In this document: positions 36,334 through 43,919 of the stretch, piece after piece
Layout: each line of letters begins with the position of its first letter
Numbering within the stretch: the stretch's first letter is position 1
Origin: Robinsoniella peoriensis
GTDB taxonomy: Bacteria; Bacillota; Clostridia; Lachnospirales; Lachnospiraceae
Reading direction: 5' to 3' (one strand)
NCBI RefSeq assembly: GCF_042680125.1
Contig: NZ_JBHTNY010000008.1
DNA: 64,000 bases
Program-made: the position numbers and the translations under genes
The notes under the pieces: generated by a model
What the model saw: only the letters and a program-made list of their open reading frames with translations
Database searches by the model: none
Told to the model about the DNA's origin: nothing

Positions 36334-37749
36334 TTATCTTAATTTTAACCCTAATAAGCCGCAGCCGTAAGCGGCTTCTTCTTTTATGTCCGGAATGGTA
36401 AGTTCAGCTTTAAATGTACTGGCAAATAGCTGCTGGAGCATAGGATTCATCCGAATTCCGTTCCCGCTTCCAACCAGGGTTTTGATAGGTTTTACATCGT
36501 CTGGAAACTGTGTATACAAATTATAAAGTTCATCGCAGATACCCTGAAGGATCCCAAGGGTAAAATCGCCGGGATGGAAATTTGCTACCTTAAGATTTTG
36601 AATGGAGCCAGTAATAGAAGCATCCTGCCTTGTTCCGCAAAATCTTGTGTCTACATTTAGTGCCTCACCATGGGCAGCTGTATCAATAGCCATACGGTTC
36701 ATGATCTCATATGTGGAATTCTGAGGTATGATGCCAAACTGAGCCAGCGTCTCTTCAAAGAAATTTTTCAAAAGAGAATAGGAATATCCGCCGCACAGAG
36801 AGGAGCCCGCCAGCAGATAGGTGTCTCCCAGGTAAGGCCTGCATTCAATTTGCGCTGACTGGTAGGGAGTCCGAGTCATAATGGAAATCTGGCTGCCGGT
36901 ACCTACATTTACCAGACAGGCATCTTCCGAATTCATAGATGCCAGGAAGCTAGCCTGATTGTCACCGAGGGCTGCCGTAACCGGAATACCGGTGTCTGTT
37001 TCGCCAATATAGCATTCACCGCAGGCAATTTCAGGCAGCATATCTGCTGATAAACCAAGAGAGGTAACTGCCCCAAGATCAAATTTATTGCGTTTTATAT
37101 CGTACATTCCAAGACTGGCTGCCATACTTTGGTGAATCAAAGGGGTTTTCCGGTTAGCCAGGCGCATAGCAATGTAGTCTGGAATTGTGCACAGATAAGC
37201 GGCATCAGAAGGAATCAGCTGGTTCACATGATTATAAAAATGTGTTGTCATGCCGAATCCGGTAGCCATAGCATATCCTGTCCTGGCAGTTAAAAAACCT
37301 GCGTACGTCAATATATTCCGGCAAGCATTATCTCCTTTGCCGTTTTGACCGTCAATATGGCCCCAGTCATCTTGCCAATCGGTATTGTCGCACTGATTCT
37401 GCCAGTCAGAACCGACTCTGTCCTCTTGCCAGCTAATATCCCCTCTCCCATCCTGCCAGGTAAAGAGGGGGCTTACAGCCCGCCCCTTCTGATCCACATA
37501 CAGAATTCCATGCATCTGCCCGGTGATACCGATGCTGGCAATGTCTGAATGAGATATCAGATAATGATTTGCCATTGCAATGCAGGTGTCAAGAATTTTA
37601 GCCGGATCCTGCAGGCGCTCAAAGGATTGGGCGGCTGCTAGGGTGGATTTATTCGGCTTTGTGACGGAATCTAATAAAGTTTTTGTTTCTGCATCAATCA
37701 GAACGGAACAAATGGTCGTTGTTCCAATATCTATACCAATAGATTTCAT
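36334..37749 (-). CDS. FGGY-family carbohydrate kinase with tandemly expanded loop
   Basis: 471 residues. Phosphate-binding DIGTTTICSVLID near the N-terminus, ASIGITGQMHG at 71-81, the FGGY-family motif FTWQDGRG at 96-103, then GDNQASFLASM and LVGSGNGIRMNPML with EEAAYGCGLLG near the end. The pattern fits sedoheptulokinase/xylulokinase-like members; the sugar cannot be fixed. Residues 97-141 are five 9-residue repeats starting from the conserved TWQDGRG motif, an expansion I do not know from relatives. AAAAGGAG precedes the ATG. It is the last housekeeping-type gene before the prophage. Confidence 0.88.
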   Translation of the reverse strand: MKSIGIDIGTTTICSVLIDAETKTLLDSVTKPNKSTLAAAQSFERLQDPAKILDTCIAMANHYLISHSDIASIGITGQMHGILYVDQKGRAVSPLFTWQDGRGDISWQEDRVGSDWQNQCDNTDWQDDWGHIDGQNGKGDNACRNILTYAGFLTARTGYAMATGFGMTTHFYNHVNQLIPSDAAYLCTIPDYIAMRLANRKTPLIHQSMAASLGMYDIKRNKFDLGAVTSLGLSADMLPEIACGECYIGETDTGIPVTAALGDNQASFLASMNSEDACLVNVGTGSQISIMTRTPYQSAQIECRPYLGDTYLLAGSSLCGGYSYSLLKNFFEETLAQFGIIPQNSTYEIMNRMAIDTAAHGEALNVDTRFCGTRQDASITGSIQNLKVANFHPGDFTLGILQGICDELYNLYTQFPDDVKPIKTLVGSGNGIRMNPMLQQLFASTFKAELTIPDIKEEAAYGCGLLGLKLR

Positions 37750-38291
37750 GAAATTCTCCTTTTATTTTTACGCAAATTGCAGACTGCGTATCCACATGTT
37801 TGATCATATCTTAGTATTTCAGGCGAGCAAGCTAAGAAGTTAACATATGCGCAGGGGATGAACATACGGTATATGTATAGTAGGCCTTTCGGGATTGCCA
37901 CACCAGGGACAGCGCATATTGCAGCCTTGTAAATGATAAAACAAACGATTACCCGGTCCGTCTTGAATAGTTAAAATCTTTTTCAAAATAGGCTATATCC
38001 AAGTAGAACACCTGTCTTTCTATATATGAAATATAGATACGAAAAAAAATACAATAAAAACCAACCAACAATTTTCGCTGAAAAACCTAGCAAAATCAAG
38101 GGCTTACAGCATTTGTATCAACCACTAAAATATACCGTTATTAAAAACATCAGCATTAACAAGCAAAATAAGTGTCGTAAAATTGTCGTAAAAATAAAAA
38201 CAGCCAAAAGGAATCTTGATGTATAAATAAAAGTGCATTTGAATAAATATACAATACCCATGTGTATTTATTTAAGGGCATTTATTATATC
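37750..38291. other. Boundary region between kinase gene and prophage
   Basis: About 540 AT-rich bases with no supported gene; one 66-codon frame (38026-38226) lacks a ribosome site. CATATGCGC near 37843 and GCGCATAT near 37914 form a distant inverted pair. The prophage attachment site is probably somewhere here, since bacterial genes end at 37749 and phage-type genes begin at 38374, but no core repeat can be shown without the other end. Confidence 0.4.
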
Positions 38292-38348
38292 TTGACAATC
38301 AAACAAACATTCGATATAATAAAAACAAGAAAACAGAACACACATTCG
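38292..38348 (+). promoter_or_regulatory. Strong promoter overlapped by LexA-like boxes
   Basis: TTGACA (38292-38297), 17-bp spacer, TATAAT (38315-38320). Inside the spacer lies CAAACAAACATTCG (38300-38313), and AGAACACACATTCG follows at 38335-38348. Both match the Gram-positive LexA-box form CGAAC-N4-GTTCG at all but two specified positions. Such placement would block RNA polymerase until SOS induction or removal of a phage repressor. Confidence 0.65.
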
Positions 38349-38373
38349 AAATTATAAAGGGAGGGCAACCACT

Positions 38374-38580
38374 ATGACGACAACCAATATCTACGAAATA
38401 CCATTTGAAAATGAAAATACGAAACTACTTGTTGAATCTATCCGGGCATTTTATCCTGCTTTAGAGTTCTCGTGGACAGGGAAAGAGTTCACCGAGAAAG
38501 AAGCTTTAATGCTGTACAATAAAATGTGTAAGAAATTAAACATTATGGTGCCACTTTATAAAATGAAAATAATAGCTTAA
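38374..38580 (+). CDS. Small prophage-edge protein, unknown function
   Basis: 68 residues, acidic-to-basic, no membrane segment. Recognisable features are few: a central KEFTEKEALMLYNKMCKK helix. GGGAGGG lies eight bases before the ATG, and a consensus promoter with LexA-like boxes lies immediately upstream, so it is well expressed when induced. It is followed after 17 bases by another small gene in the same direction. I recognise no family. Confidence 0.65.
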   Translation: MTTTNIYEIPFENENTKLLVESIRAFYPALEFSWTGKEFTEKEALMLYNKMCKKLNIMVPLYKMKIIA

Positions 38581-38597
38581 ATGAAAGGTCAGGTCAA

Positions 38598-38885
38598 ATG
38601 AGCGCACAAACTCAAGTAATTAATAATAACATACAGGAAATTGCATGTGGCTGCTGGTATACTTCTACCGGAAGAGCAATTCCTATAATGTTTCGATATC
38701 AAGATGAAACGGGTAATATTCAAACCATACGGGACTTCAGAATAACAGAAGCCAAAGAACGTAATTTCGTTGGAATTCATCAAGAAGAGTTTTACTGTGA
38801 ACTGATTCAGGATGGAATTACATATAATTTTAGATTGCTGAATCATATGACAAAATGTCGTTGGTCTGTGATCTGGGGAAATTAA
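38598..38885 (+). CDS. Hypothetical 95-residue protein
   Basis: 95 residues, predicted mostly beta: CGCWYTSTGRAIPIMFRYQ, RDFRITEAKERNF, EEFYCELIQDGITYNFRLL. It carries three cysteines but no metal motif. Downstream of the 68-residue gene in the same transcript and ended by a terminator that begins inside its stop codon. The ribosome site is weak (GAAAGGTCAGG). Small one-domain phage or plasmid accessory protein; no family recognised. Confidence 0.65.
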   Translation: MSAQTQVINNNIQEIACGCWYTSTGRAIPIMFRYQDETGNIQTIRDFRITEAKERNFVGIHQEEFYCELIQDGITYNFRLLNHMTKCRWSVIWGN

Positions 38886-38910
38886 AAGAGCCTTTTATTG
38901 GTTCTTTTTT
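38884..38910 (+). terminator. Terminator after the two small genes
   Basis: AAAAGAGCC (38884-38892) pairs with GGTTCTTTT around TTTTATT, followed by T. A second hairpin ACTCCAGCAG...CTACTGGAGT at about 38929-38956 follows without a T run. Confidence 0.75.
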
Positions 38911-39120
38911 GCTTTCAAAAATTAAAAACTCCAGCAGGATGAAACTACTGGAGTCTTCGTCAACTGTTATGAGGACAGTCGAGCTATGGAATATATCAGC
39001 ATTTGCTAATACAATTAAATCTACCATATTAGACAAACTTTATCAAACAAAATCGTTCGACAAATAGCAAGATATTTCAACAAATCTTAATTAACTTTTA
39101 TAAAACGCCTGTATAAATCC

Positions 39121-39149
39121 TAGACAAATACCCAATAATGATTTACAAT
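39121..39149 (+). promoter_or_regulatory. Promoter of the coiled-coil gene
   Basis: TAGACA (39121-39126), 17-bp spacer, TACAAT (39144-39149), about 37 bases before the start codon at 39186. Confidence 0.6.
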
Positions 39150-39185
39150 AATACCAATAAATGTAAATTATGGAGGATTAATATT

Positions 39186-39395
39186 ATGGCAAGAGGACAG
39201 AGAAAATCAATTGATGATCAGATTGCAGTTTTGGACGAGCAGATCGCAAAAGTACAGGCAAAAATGGACGTGTTGTTAGAAGAGAAAAAAGGCTTAGAAC
39301 AGAAGAAACGGGAAGAAGCTTTAGGTCAGCTTTACGATATGATCCAGGAGAGCGGAAAATCTATTGAAGATGTTATGATGTTGATAACGGATTAA
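39186..39395 (+). CDS. Small coiled-coil protein
   Basis: 69 residues starting MARGQRKSIDDQIAVLDEQI. Residues about 8-45 form one long, charged heptad-repeat coiled coil (IAVLDEQIAKVQAKMDVLLE), followed by a helical tail ending SIEDVMMLI. GGAGG lies seven bases before this ATG; an ATG 48 bases upstream lacks such a site. Own promoter and terminator. Similar short coiled-coil proteins occur on clostridial mobile elements; their role is unknown to me. Confidence 0.75.
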   Translation: MARGQRKSIDDQIAVLDEQIAKVQAKMDVLLEEKKGLEQKKREEALGQLYDMIQESGKSIEDVMMLITD

Positions 39396-39406
39396 ATTAA
39401 ATTGTT

Positions 39407-39438
39407 GAGGCGTATTTTTGTACGTCTCTATTTTTTTT
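39407..39438 (+). terminator. Terminator of the coiled-coil gene
   Basis: GAGGCGTA (39407-39414) pairs with TACGTCTC (39421-39428), one mismatch, followed by a run of T. Confidence 0.85.
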
Positions 39439-39467
39439 ATTTATTAATGTATAAATATTATGACCTA

Positions 39468-39496
39468 TTGAAAATAAAGTATATATGAATTATAAT
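39468..39496 (+). promoter_or_regulatory. Promoter of the TIR-like gene
   Basis: TTGAAA (39468-39473), 17-bp spacer, TATAAT (39491-39496); GGAGG and the start codon follow at once, giving a leader of about 20 bases. Confidence 0.8.
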
Positions 39497-39519
39497 TAAA
39501 AGAAACTGGAGGTTATGAA

Positions 39520-40131
39520 ATGAGTGAGAGCGAAAGCAAAAAAATATGTTTTATTATAACTCCAATTGGCGGAGATGATCAACCAATTAGAAGACATATA
39601 GATGGGATAATAGATGAGTCAATTGCCCCAGCGTTAAAAGATAAATTTGTAATCCAAGTAGCTCATCGTATGTATGATATTGGCTCTATAAATAGCAAGA
39701 TTATATCTAGTGTTTTTAATGCGGATTTAGTTATCGCAAATCTAACATCTTTAAACCCAAATGTCATGTTTGAACTAGCAATTAGATATTGTTTTGGTAA
39801 GCCGGCTATAGCAATAGCTGAAAAAGGGACAAAACTACCGTTTGATGTAATTGATGAAAACACGATTTTTTATATAAACGATCCGAAAGGAGCGGCTGAT
39901 TTAAGAGATAGTATCATAAAATTTGAGAATAATATTGACTACACCAAAACAGATTATGGTTCAATTTATTCTGCTATTGGGAAAATTGCCATATACAATC
40001 GTGTAGAGTCAGACATTAAAACTGAAGAAGTAACACCTAAAGATTTAATTGAGTTTATAAAAGAAAAATTTGATGATTTAGAAAAAATTACGTGGAAAGT
40101 ATATGCGATGAACAAAGGTCGCGATTATTAG
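39520..40131 (+). CDS. TIR/deoxyribosyltransferase-like putative immune effector (frame 1)
   Basis: 203 residues. The start KKICFIITPIGGDD and the segment ADLVIANLTSLNPNVMFELA with RYCFGKPAIAIAEKG match the Rossmann-like nucleoside deoxyribosyltransferase/TIR-like proteins found as nucleotide-processing effectors in bacterial conflict systems. The Glu in NVMFELA is the expected catalytic residue. GGAGG precedes the ATG; own promoter. The frame ends in 13 residues unlike the rest, and a good continuation exists in the -1 frame (to 40313), so one A in the run at 40082-40087 appears to be missing. The intact protein would have about 264 residues. Whether it hydrolyses NAD or nucleotides is unknown. 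Confidence 0.72.
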   Translation: MSESESKKICFIITPIGGDDQPIRRHIDGIIDESIAPALKDKFVIQVAHRMYDIGSINSKIISSVFNADLVIANLTSLNPNVMFELAIRYCFGKPAIAIAEKGTKLPFDVIDENTIFYINDPKGAADLRDSIIKFENNIDYTKTDYGSIYSAIGKIAIYNRVESDIKTEEVTPKDLIEFIKEKFDDLEKITWKVYAMNKGRDY

Positions 40132-40313
40132 CTGATCTCCATAATCTAGGTATATATGAGAATGCTTTGCAAATACAAGGTACTAATTTTAATCATGATG
40201 GCATCATGCTAAGTGTATTTGGAAAACCTTCTGTCAATGAATTAAAGAAAACTAAAGAGATATTGAAGTTTATACTAGAAAAAAATAATATATCAAATTA
40301 TTCTGTAGGATAA
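40082..40313 (+). pseudogene. Displaced C-terminal part of the TIR-like protein
   Basis: In the -1 frame the coding continues as NYVESICDEQRSRLLADLHN and ends ILKFILEKNNISNYSVG. Restoring a seventh A to the run at 40082-40087 joins it seamlessly after DDLEK. A separate gene from the GTG at 40092 is less likely, as no ribosome site is seen. Could be mutation, slippage-controlled expression or read error. Confidence 0.6.
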
Positions 40314-40340
40314 TCGCATATTGAATGGGATAAAACAGTA

Positions 40341-40380
40341 AAAAATAGGAGAGCAGAAATTAATCTGGTCTCCTAAAATA
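40341..40380. terminator. Terminator between TIR-like gene and endolysin
   Basis: TAGGAGA (40346-40352) pairs with TCTCCTA (40369-40375). On the minus strand it is followed by T5, so it ends the prophage late transcript after the endolysin; it may also stop the plus-strand gene. Confidence 0.65.
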
Positions 40381-40397
40381 TTTCAAGTGCTACAATA

Positions 40398-42188
40398 TTA
40401 AACTTTCTTCACGCAATCCAGCCACAGGGCAATCCACCCATCTTTATTTTTCTGATAAGACTTAAGCAATCCCCAAGTCCTACCCTGTGAATCTTTCTTT
40501 TCTTCTACAATCCTGAATGTACCAATGCCAGTGAATCCTTTGGAAGCATAATTCGTGCCAGCCCCAGAACGAATATATAAGTCACCAGAGCTAACTTTCA
40601 CATTATATGGTTCAAATGCTTTGCCTACAGAACGGACATCACCGTCATTACACCAGTATTTACCGTCAATCTGATATGGGTTAACCTTCTTTGGTTTCGT
40701 AGCTGTAATGGTTCCGCTAAGTGGTTTAATCACAGCCTTAGACACTGGATCAGCAGCTTTATTATAGTAGGAGCTGCAATCAACATATTGTCCCACCTTA
40801 TACTTTAAATCCTTATCTGGAGTAGGAGTAGGAGATGGCGTAGAATTTCCCTCTATATCTATCTCCGTATATGTATTCTTATCTAAAGCACTGAGCGCAT
40901 CATTAAGCTGTCTAGGCCATCTGCCAGCATCTTCATTCCTATAAGTGCCGTATGCTGTCTGTAACATATTTTTATCGCTCGTACTATCAGTGCATCCGTT
41001 ATATTTCTTTGCACCTGTAAGAGCACCAGAGCGAATCGCCATACTGAACGCAGAACCTTTAACAGCGGGATCGTGATTGTCCAACTTGATTCCATATAGA
41101 TTCTGAAGATATTTCTTTACTTCCAGGTAATAGCTCTTATAAGCATACGTATCTTGCAAGGCTTCAAACTCAGCAGGATACTTATCACAAATGCCTGTCC
41201 AGATTTTTGCAAGGCTTGAATTGTTAACCAACCGTTGATCACCAGCGCGATAAGAGATATAGAGTTTAAATTGTCCATATTTATTTGAATCCTTATCTAC
41301 GCAAAACTGCATGAATGGCACTAATGCGTAACGATAGTCAAACTGGTATTTACCATACGCTTTACCGGAATCTCCATTTACACATGTAAAACCTTTTGAG
41401 CCTGACTCATACTTCGTCCAACCAAGCCAGATTTTATCCGTAGACGAATTAGATCCAGATGAATTCGTATATACAATATTTCCTTTTGCGTCAAAGACAG
41501 AATACCCAACTGGACAGTCATTTTTGATCTTTTCTAAATCAGATCCATAGAATGCACCTTTTTGATCAATATATTTGCCATTTTTATATTCTCTCGCAAT
41601 TCTGTATTTAACTTCTTGAGGAGCTGGTGCAGAGTTACCATTATAATAATTCATGACTTTTTGTTTGAATCCAGACCATGTAGTTTTGCCATTGTCATAA
41701 ACAAACGGATTAGGACAGATTTTCGAGTTTACATCAAAATGCCTGATTACGTGATCGATATCTACATCTGTGTCCTTCATTAAGAAGGCAACCAGTTCAG
41801 CTGCAGATTCCACGGTAGCATCTTCAAAATACCAATCTCGGTCAGTTGCATTCATTGTGTTTGTGCTACGTTTACGAACACACATTTCAACGCTTATTGA
41901 ATTACTGTTAAGGGCAACCTGGTAAAAAGGATGTGAACCAGAACCTTGCAGCCCACCTCCAATTGCCCAAGAGTAATAGTTCCAGTAATCATTACCTTGC
42001 CAGATATCTCCTTTGAAACCCACCCAGAAATCTGCCGAAGCTCCAACGTATTGTCCCTTATAATAATCTGTATTTGCTTTCGCATCACCTAAAGCACCTA
42101 CATAATGTACCACAATATATTTAATATCTTTTTTGCTACGTTTTAGAGCAGTATGGTTAATGCTCATTAAATTTGTATTTATATTCAT
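40398..42188 (-). CDS. Prophage endolysin: amidase, lysozyme-like and SH3-type domains
   Basis: 596 residues, last gene of the late region. The N-terminal 190 residues are an amidase_2 (N-acetylmuramoyl-L-alanine amidase) with zinc ligands expected at the His of YIVVHYVGA, the His of VIRHFDVN and Cys in KICPNPF. A second module (about 235-435) begins WLGWTKYESGSKGF and GKAYGKYQFDYRYALVPF, resembling lysozyme/transglycosylase-like phage domains; a Pro-rich linker PSPTPTPDKD follows, then two wall-binding modules, the last an SH3 fold (DLYIRSGAGTNYASKG...GWIAL). It degrades peptidoglycan at lysis with the holin encoded at 45804. Confidence 0.85.
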   Translation of the reverse strand: MNINTNLMSINHTALKRSKKDIKYIVVHYVGALGDAKANTDYYKGQYVGASADFWVGFKGDIWQGNDYWNYYSWAIGGGLQGSGSHPFYQVALNSNSISVEMCVRKRSTNTMNATDRDWYFEDATVESAAELVAFLMKDTDVDIDHVIRHFDVNSKICPNPFVYDNGKTTWSGFKQKVMNYYNGNSAPAPQEVKYRIAREYKNGKYIDQKGAFYGSDLEKIKNDCPVGYSVFDAKGNIVYTNSSGSNSSTDKIWLGWTKYESGSKGFTCVNGDSGKAYGKYQFDYRYALVPFMQFCVDKDSNKYGQFKLYISYRAGDQRLVNNSSLAKIWTGICDKYPAEFEALQDTYAYKSYYLEVKKYLQNLYGIKLDNHDPAVKGSAFSMAIRSGALTGAKKYNGCTDSTSDKNMLQTAYGTYRNEDAGRWPRQLNDALSALDKNTYTEIDIEGNSTPSPTPTPDKDLKYKVGQYVDCSSYYNKAADPVSKAVIKPLSGTITATKPKKVNPYQIDGKYWCNDGDVRSVGKAFEPYNVKVSSGDLYIRSGAGTNYASKGFTGIGTFRIVEEKKDSQGRTWGLLKSYQKNKDGWIALWLDCVKKV

Positions 42189-42201
42189 GTTTACCTCCCT
42201 G

Positions 42202-42360
42202 TTATAAAATGATGTAATTTTTGTTTTTCAAAGAATCCGATATAAGAGTGGGTGGATCTTTCTTAGGTGTTATTGTTCCATAACAAATATAGCAATCATC
42301 TATTGTTTGATAATCACATTTAATCCACGGCTGAATCTTTTCTAATACTTCAGAGTCCAT
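42202..42360 (-). CDS. Small XkdX-like prophage protein
   Basis: 52 residues from the ATG at 42358-42360, which has GGAGGG seven bases upstream; a longer frame to 42408 lacks a ribosome site. It begins MDSEVLEKIQPWIKCDYQ with three Cys further on. Size and position just before the endolysin match the short XkdX-type proteins, but sequence resemblance is weak. Confidence 0.55.
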   Translation of the reverse strand: MDSEVLEKIQPWIKCDYQTIDDCYICYGTITPKKDPPTLISDSLKNKNYIIL

Positions 42361-42417
42361 ATAATCCCTCCAATTAAAAAGATGACACACATAAAAGTGC
42401 CACCCCAAAAAAAATTT

Positions 42418-42546
42418 TTAAGTTACAATTAAATCTTCCCGACCAGAATTGATCAACTCTGTACTTACGGAATCTTTTAATCTATCAGGTACATTAGCAT
42501 AAACCAGATAGCCATTTATAATTCTACATGCTAAAAAATATGCCAT
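42418..42546 (-). CDS. 42-residue prophage protein (CD1375-like)
   Basis: MAYFLACRIINGYLVYANVP continues with DRLKDSVSTELINSG. The length, the initial hydrophobic strand and the VPDRLKDSV turn recall the tiny CD1375-type phage proteins found after tail fibres. GGAGGTG is nine bases upstream, and the ATG overlaps the previous stop (TAATG), so translation is coupled. Confidence 0.65.
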   Translation of the reverse strand: MAYFLACRIINGYLVYANVPDRLKDSVSTELINSGREDLIVT

Positions 42547-42764
42547 TATACTTCACCTCCCATAGTATTAAGTATTAATTCCTGCAAAGCAGCATCCGTT
42601 ACCGCTTGAGACTGCTTGATTTCTAAGATATCTGATTGCAGCTTTTCTCCTAATTCTGGTTTGATTTCCGAATCGTTAACGATATTAGATTTCGCCAATT
42701 CCTGATACCCTTCTTTTTCTGTGGAGCTATAATGAATAACTCCTTCTATAATTGCAGCATACAT
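42546..42764 (-). CDS. Small prophage protein, unknown function
   Basis: 72 residues. It starts with a beta-like MYAAIIEGVIHY and ends in a helical coiled-coil stretch (EKLQSDILEIKQSQAVTDAA). This arrangement, a short strand followed by a helix of LQSDILEIKQ type, is common in small proteins behind siphophage tail fibres. GGAGG lies before the ATG; coupled to the 42-residue gene by TAATG. No family firmly recognised. Confidence 0.65.
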   Translation of the reverse strand: MYAAIIEGVIHYSSTEKEGYQELAKSNIVNDSEIKPELGEKLQSDILEIKQSQAVTDAALQELILNTMGGEV

Positions 42765-42777
42765 ATGTATATCCTCC

Positions 42778-43302
42778 TTATTCTATTTTTTCTACCACTA
42801 GATCTTTTATTTTAAATCCATACATTTCACCAGTTACATATTTCCATCCACGTATTAAAAATCCTATATAAGGTGTTGGCAATAATATTTCCCTAGAAAT
42901 ATCAACCCACCCCGATTGACTTTTAGTGTTATATATCGTATTTGAATCATCGTAGGTTGTACCTTTGCTTATGCTTAATATTGCTTCTGGACTTGTTGTT
43001 ATCTCATCCGCACATGCCTTTAATGTTACCCTAATCTTTGTTACATTTTCCGGTAACGGATAATACCACTTTATCCAATCAGACGTTCCGTTATTTCTAA
43101 AAATGAAATAATCTCCAGAAATAGCAATGATTCCATCTCCACGCATTCGTACCCACTTTGAGCTTACAGAAAGTGGAGGTGTAGCACCTTCGATCAGATT
43201 TACATTTTTCTTACCGATTTTCATTTTAAAGATTCCCGTTTCTGTGCCAATAAATCCCATTCCAGTGATCTGACCAATTTCTTTTACTTCCAATCCAAGC
43301 AT
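42778..43302 (-). CDS. Prophage structural protein, unknown function
   Basis: 174 residues from the ATG at 43300-43302, which overlaps the end of the upstream gene by 19 bases and follows GGGGG; a longer frame reaching 43404 lacks a good start. Mostly beta: GLEVKEIGQITGMGFIG, WVRMRGDGIIAISGDYF, WYYPLPENVTKIRVTLK and GFKIKDLVVEKIE. The jelly-roll-like pattern suggests a carbohydrate-binding tail accessory, but that is inference from strand pattern and position. Confidence 0.65.
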   Translation of the reverse strand: MLGLEVKEIGQITGMGFIGTETGIFKMKIGKKNVNLIEGATPPLSVSSKWVRMRGDGIIAISGDYFIFRNNGTSDWIKWYYPLPENVTKIRVTLKACADEITTSPEAILSISKGTTYDDSNTIYNTKSQSGWVDISREILLPTPYIGFLIRGWKYVTGEMYGFKIKDLVVEKIE

Positions 43303-43826
43303 TGTACCTGTACCCCCTTTCCAGACGTAGAAACTGGCGCAACTACGACTGTTTGAGTGCCATGTAATTTTGTTCCTTTTCTGATGGTAATCGTGGATGC
43401 ACATTCGGCAGGTATTAACCAGGATTCACTGTTAGCTGTATCTGATGTGTAAGCTACATAGATATCGCCATCTGTGAAGTTAGCAACCGAAAACTCATAG
43501 CCAGTTACATCAAATTCAAAGATAAGTTTTGTGTTTGCTACAGTAGGTAATCTAAATAATTTTGGTTTTGTGAGTGGTTCCCCAGTTTCTGGAGTAGTAG
43601 AAGAGTTCTGGGGAGAATCCTTCAATACCCATTGATTTTGATTGTTTAAAATATATTTACTGCCATCTTCTATTACCTCGGCTGTTGATCCTATGGCACA
43701 GGTATGTTTTCCGTTTGATCCTGCTGAGCTTGGAAGATCATTTACATCGGCTATTTTGTCACATATAAATTCACTCAAAGAGCTTTCATTTACGTGATCA
43801 CCGTATTTTGTTCTTGTATAAGCCAT
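43284..43826 (-). CDS. Prophage distal tail protein, unknown function
   Basis: 180 residues, starting MAYTRTKYGDHVNESSLSEF. Residues about 25-75 (SAGSNGKHTCAIGSTAEVIE, DGSKYILNNQNQWV) resemble the short adaptor domains at phage fibre N-termini, followed by a Thr/Pro linker and a beta-sandwich (FEFDVTGYEFSVANFTDGDI). AGGAGG lies before the ATG. A terminator just upstream separates it from the protease gene, so it needs its own promoter or read-through. Confidence 0.65.
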   Translation of the reverse strand: MAYTRTKYGDHVNESSLSEFICDKIADVNDLPSSAGSNGKHTCAIGSTAEVIEDGSKYILNNQNQWVLKDSPQNSSTTPETGEPLTKPKLFRLPTVANTKLIFEFDVTGYEFSVANFTDGDIYVAYTSDTANSESWLIPAECASTITIRKGTKLHGTQTVVVAPVSTSGKGVQVQCLDWK

Positions 43827-43844
43827 TATTTCCTCCTTTACATT

Positions 43845-43870
43845 AAAAAAGAGCAGTACCGAAGTACCGC
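43845..43870 (-). terminator. Terminator with TTCG tetraloop after the subtilase
   Basis: On the minus strand GCGGTAC-TTCG-GTACTGC forms a seven-bp stem (43870-43853) with one G-U pair and an exceptionally stable TTCG loop, followed two bases later by six T (43850-43845). Confidence 0.85.
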
Positions 43871-43919
43871 CCGAAGACAGATAGATTGTTTTTGTTTCAA
43901 CTATTTAGTTTTAAGATAT

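Noticed and set aside
38026..38226. 66-codon frame, Lys-rich
   Set aside because: No ribosome site, composition simply reflects the A-rich DNA, and no downstream partner.
37750..38373. tRNA gene as phage attachment site
   Set aside because: No cloverleaf with GTTCRA-type T-loop could be found in this stretch.
42202..43826. Diversity-generating retroelement near the tail genes
   Set aside because: No reverse transcriptase or template/variable repeat pair is visible in the window.
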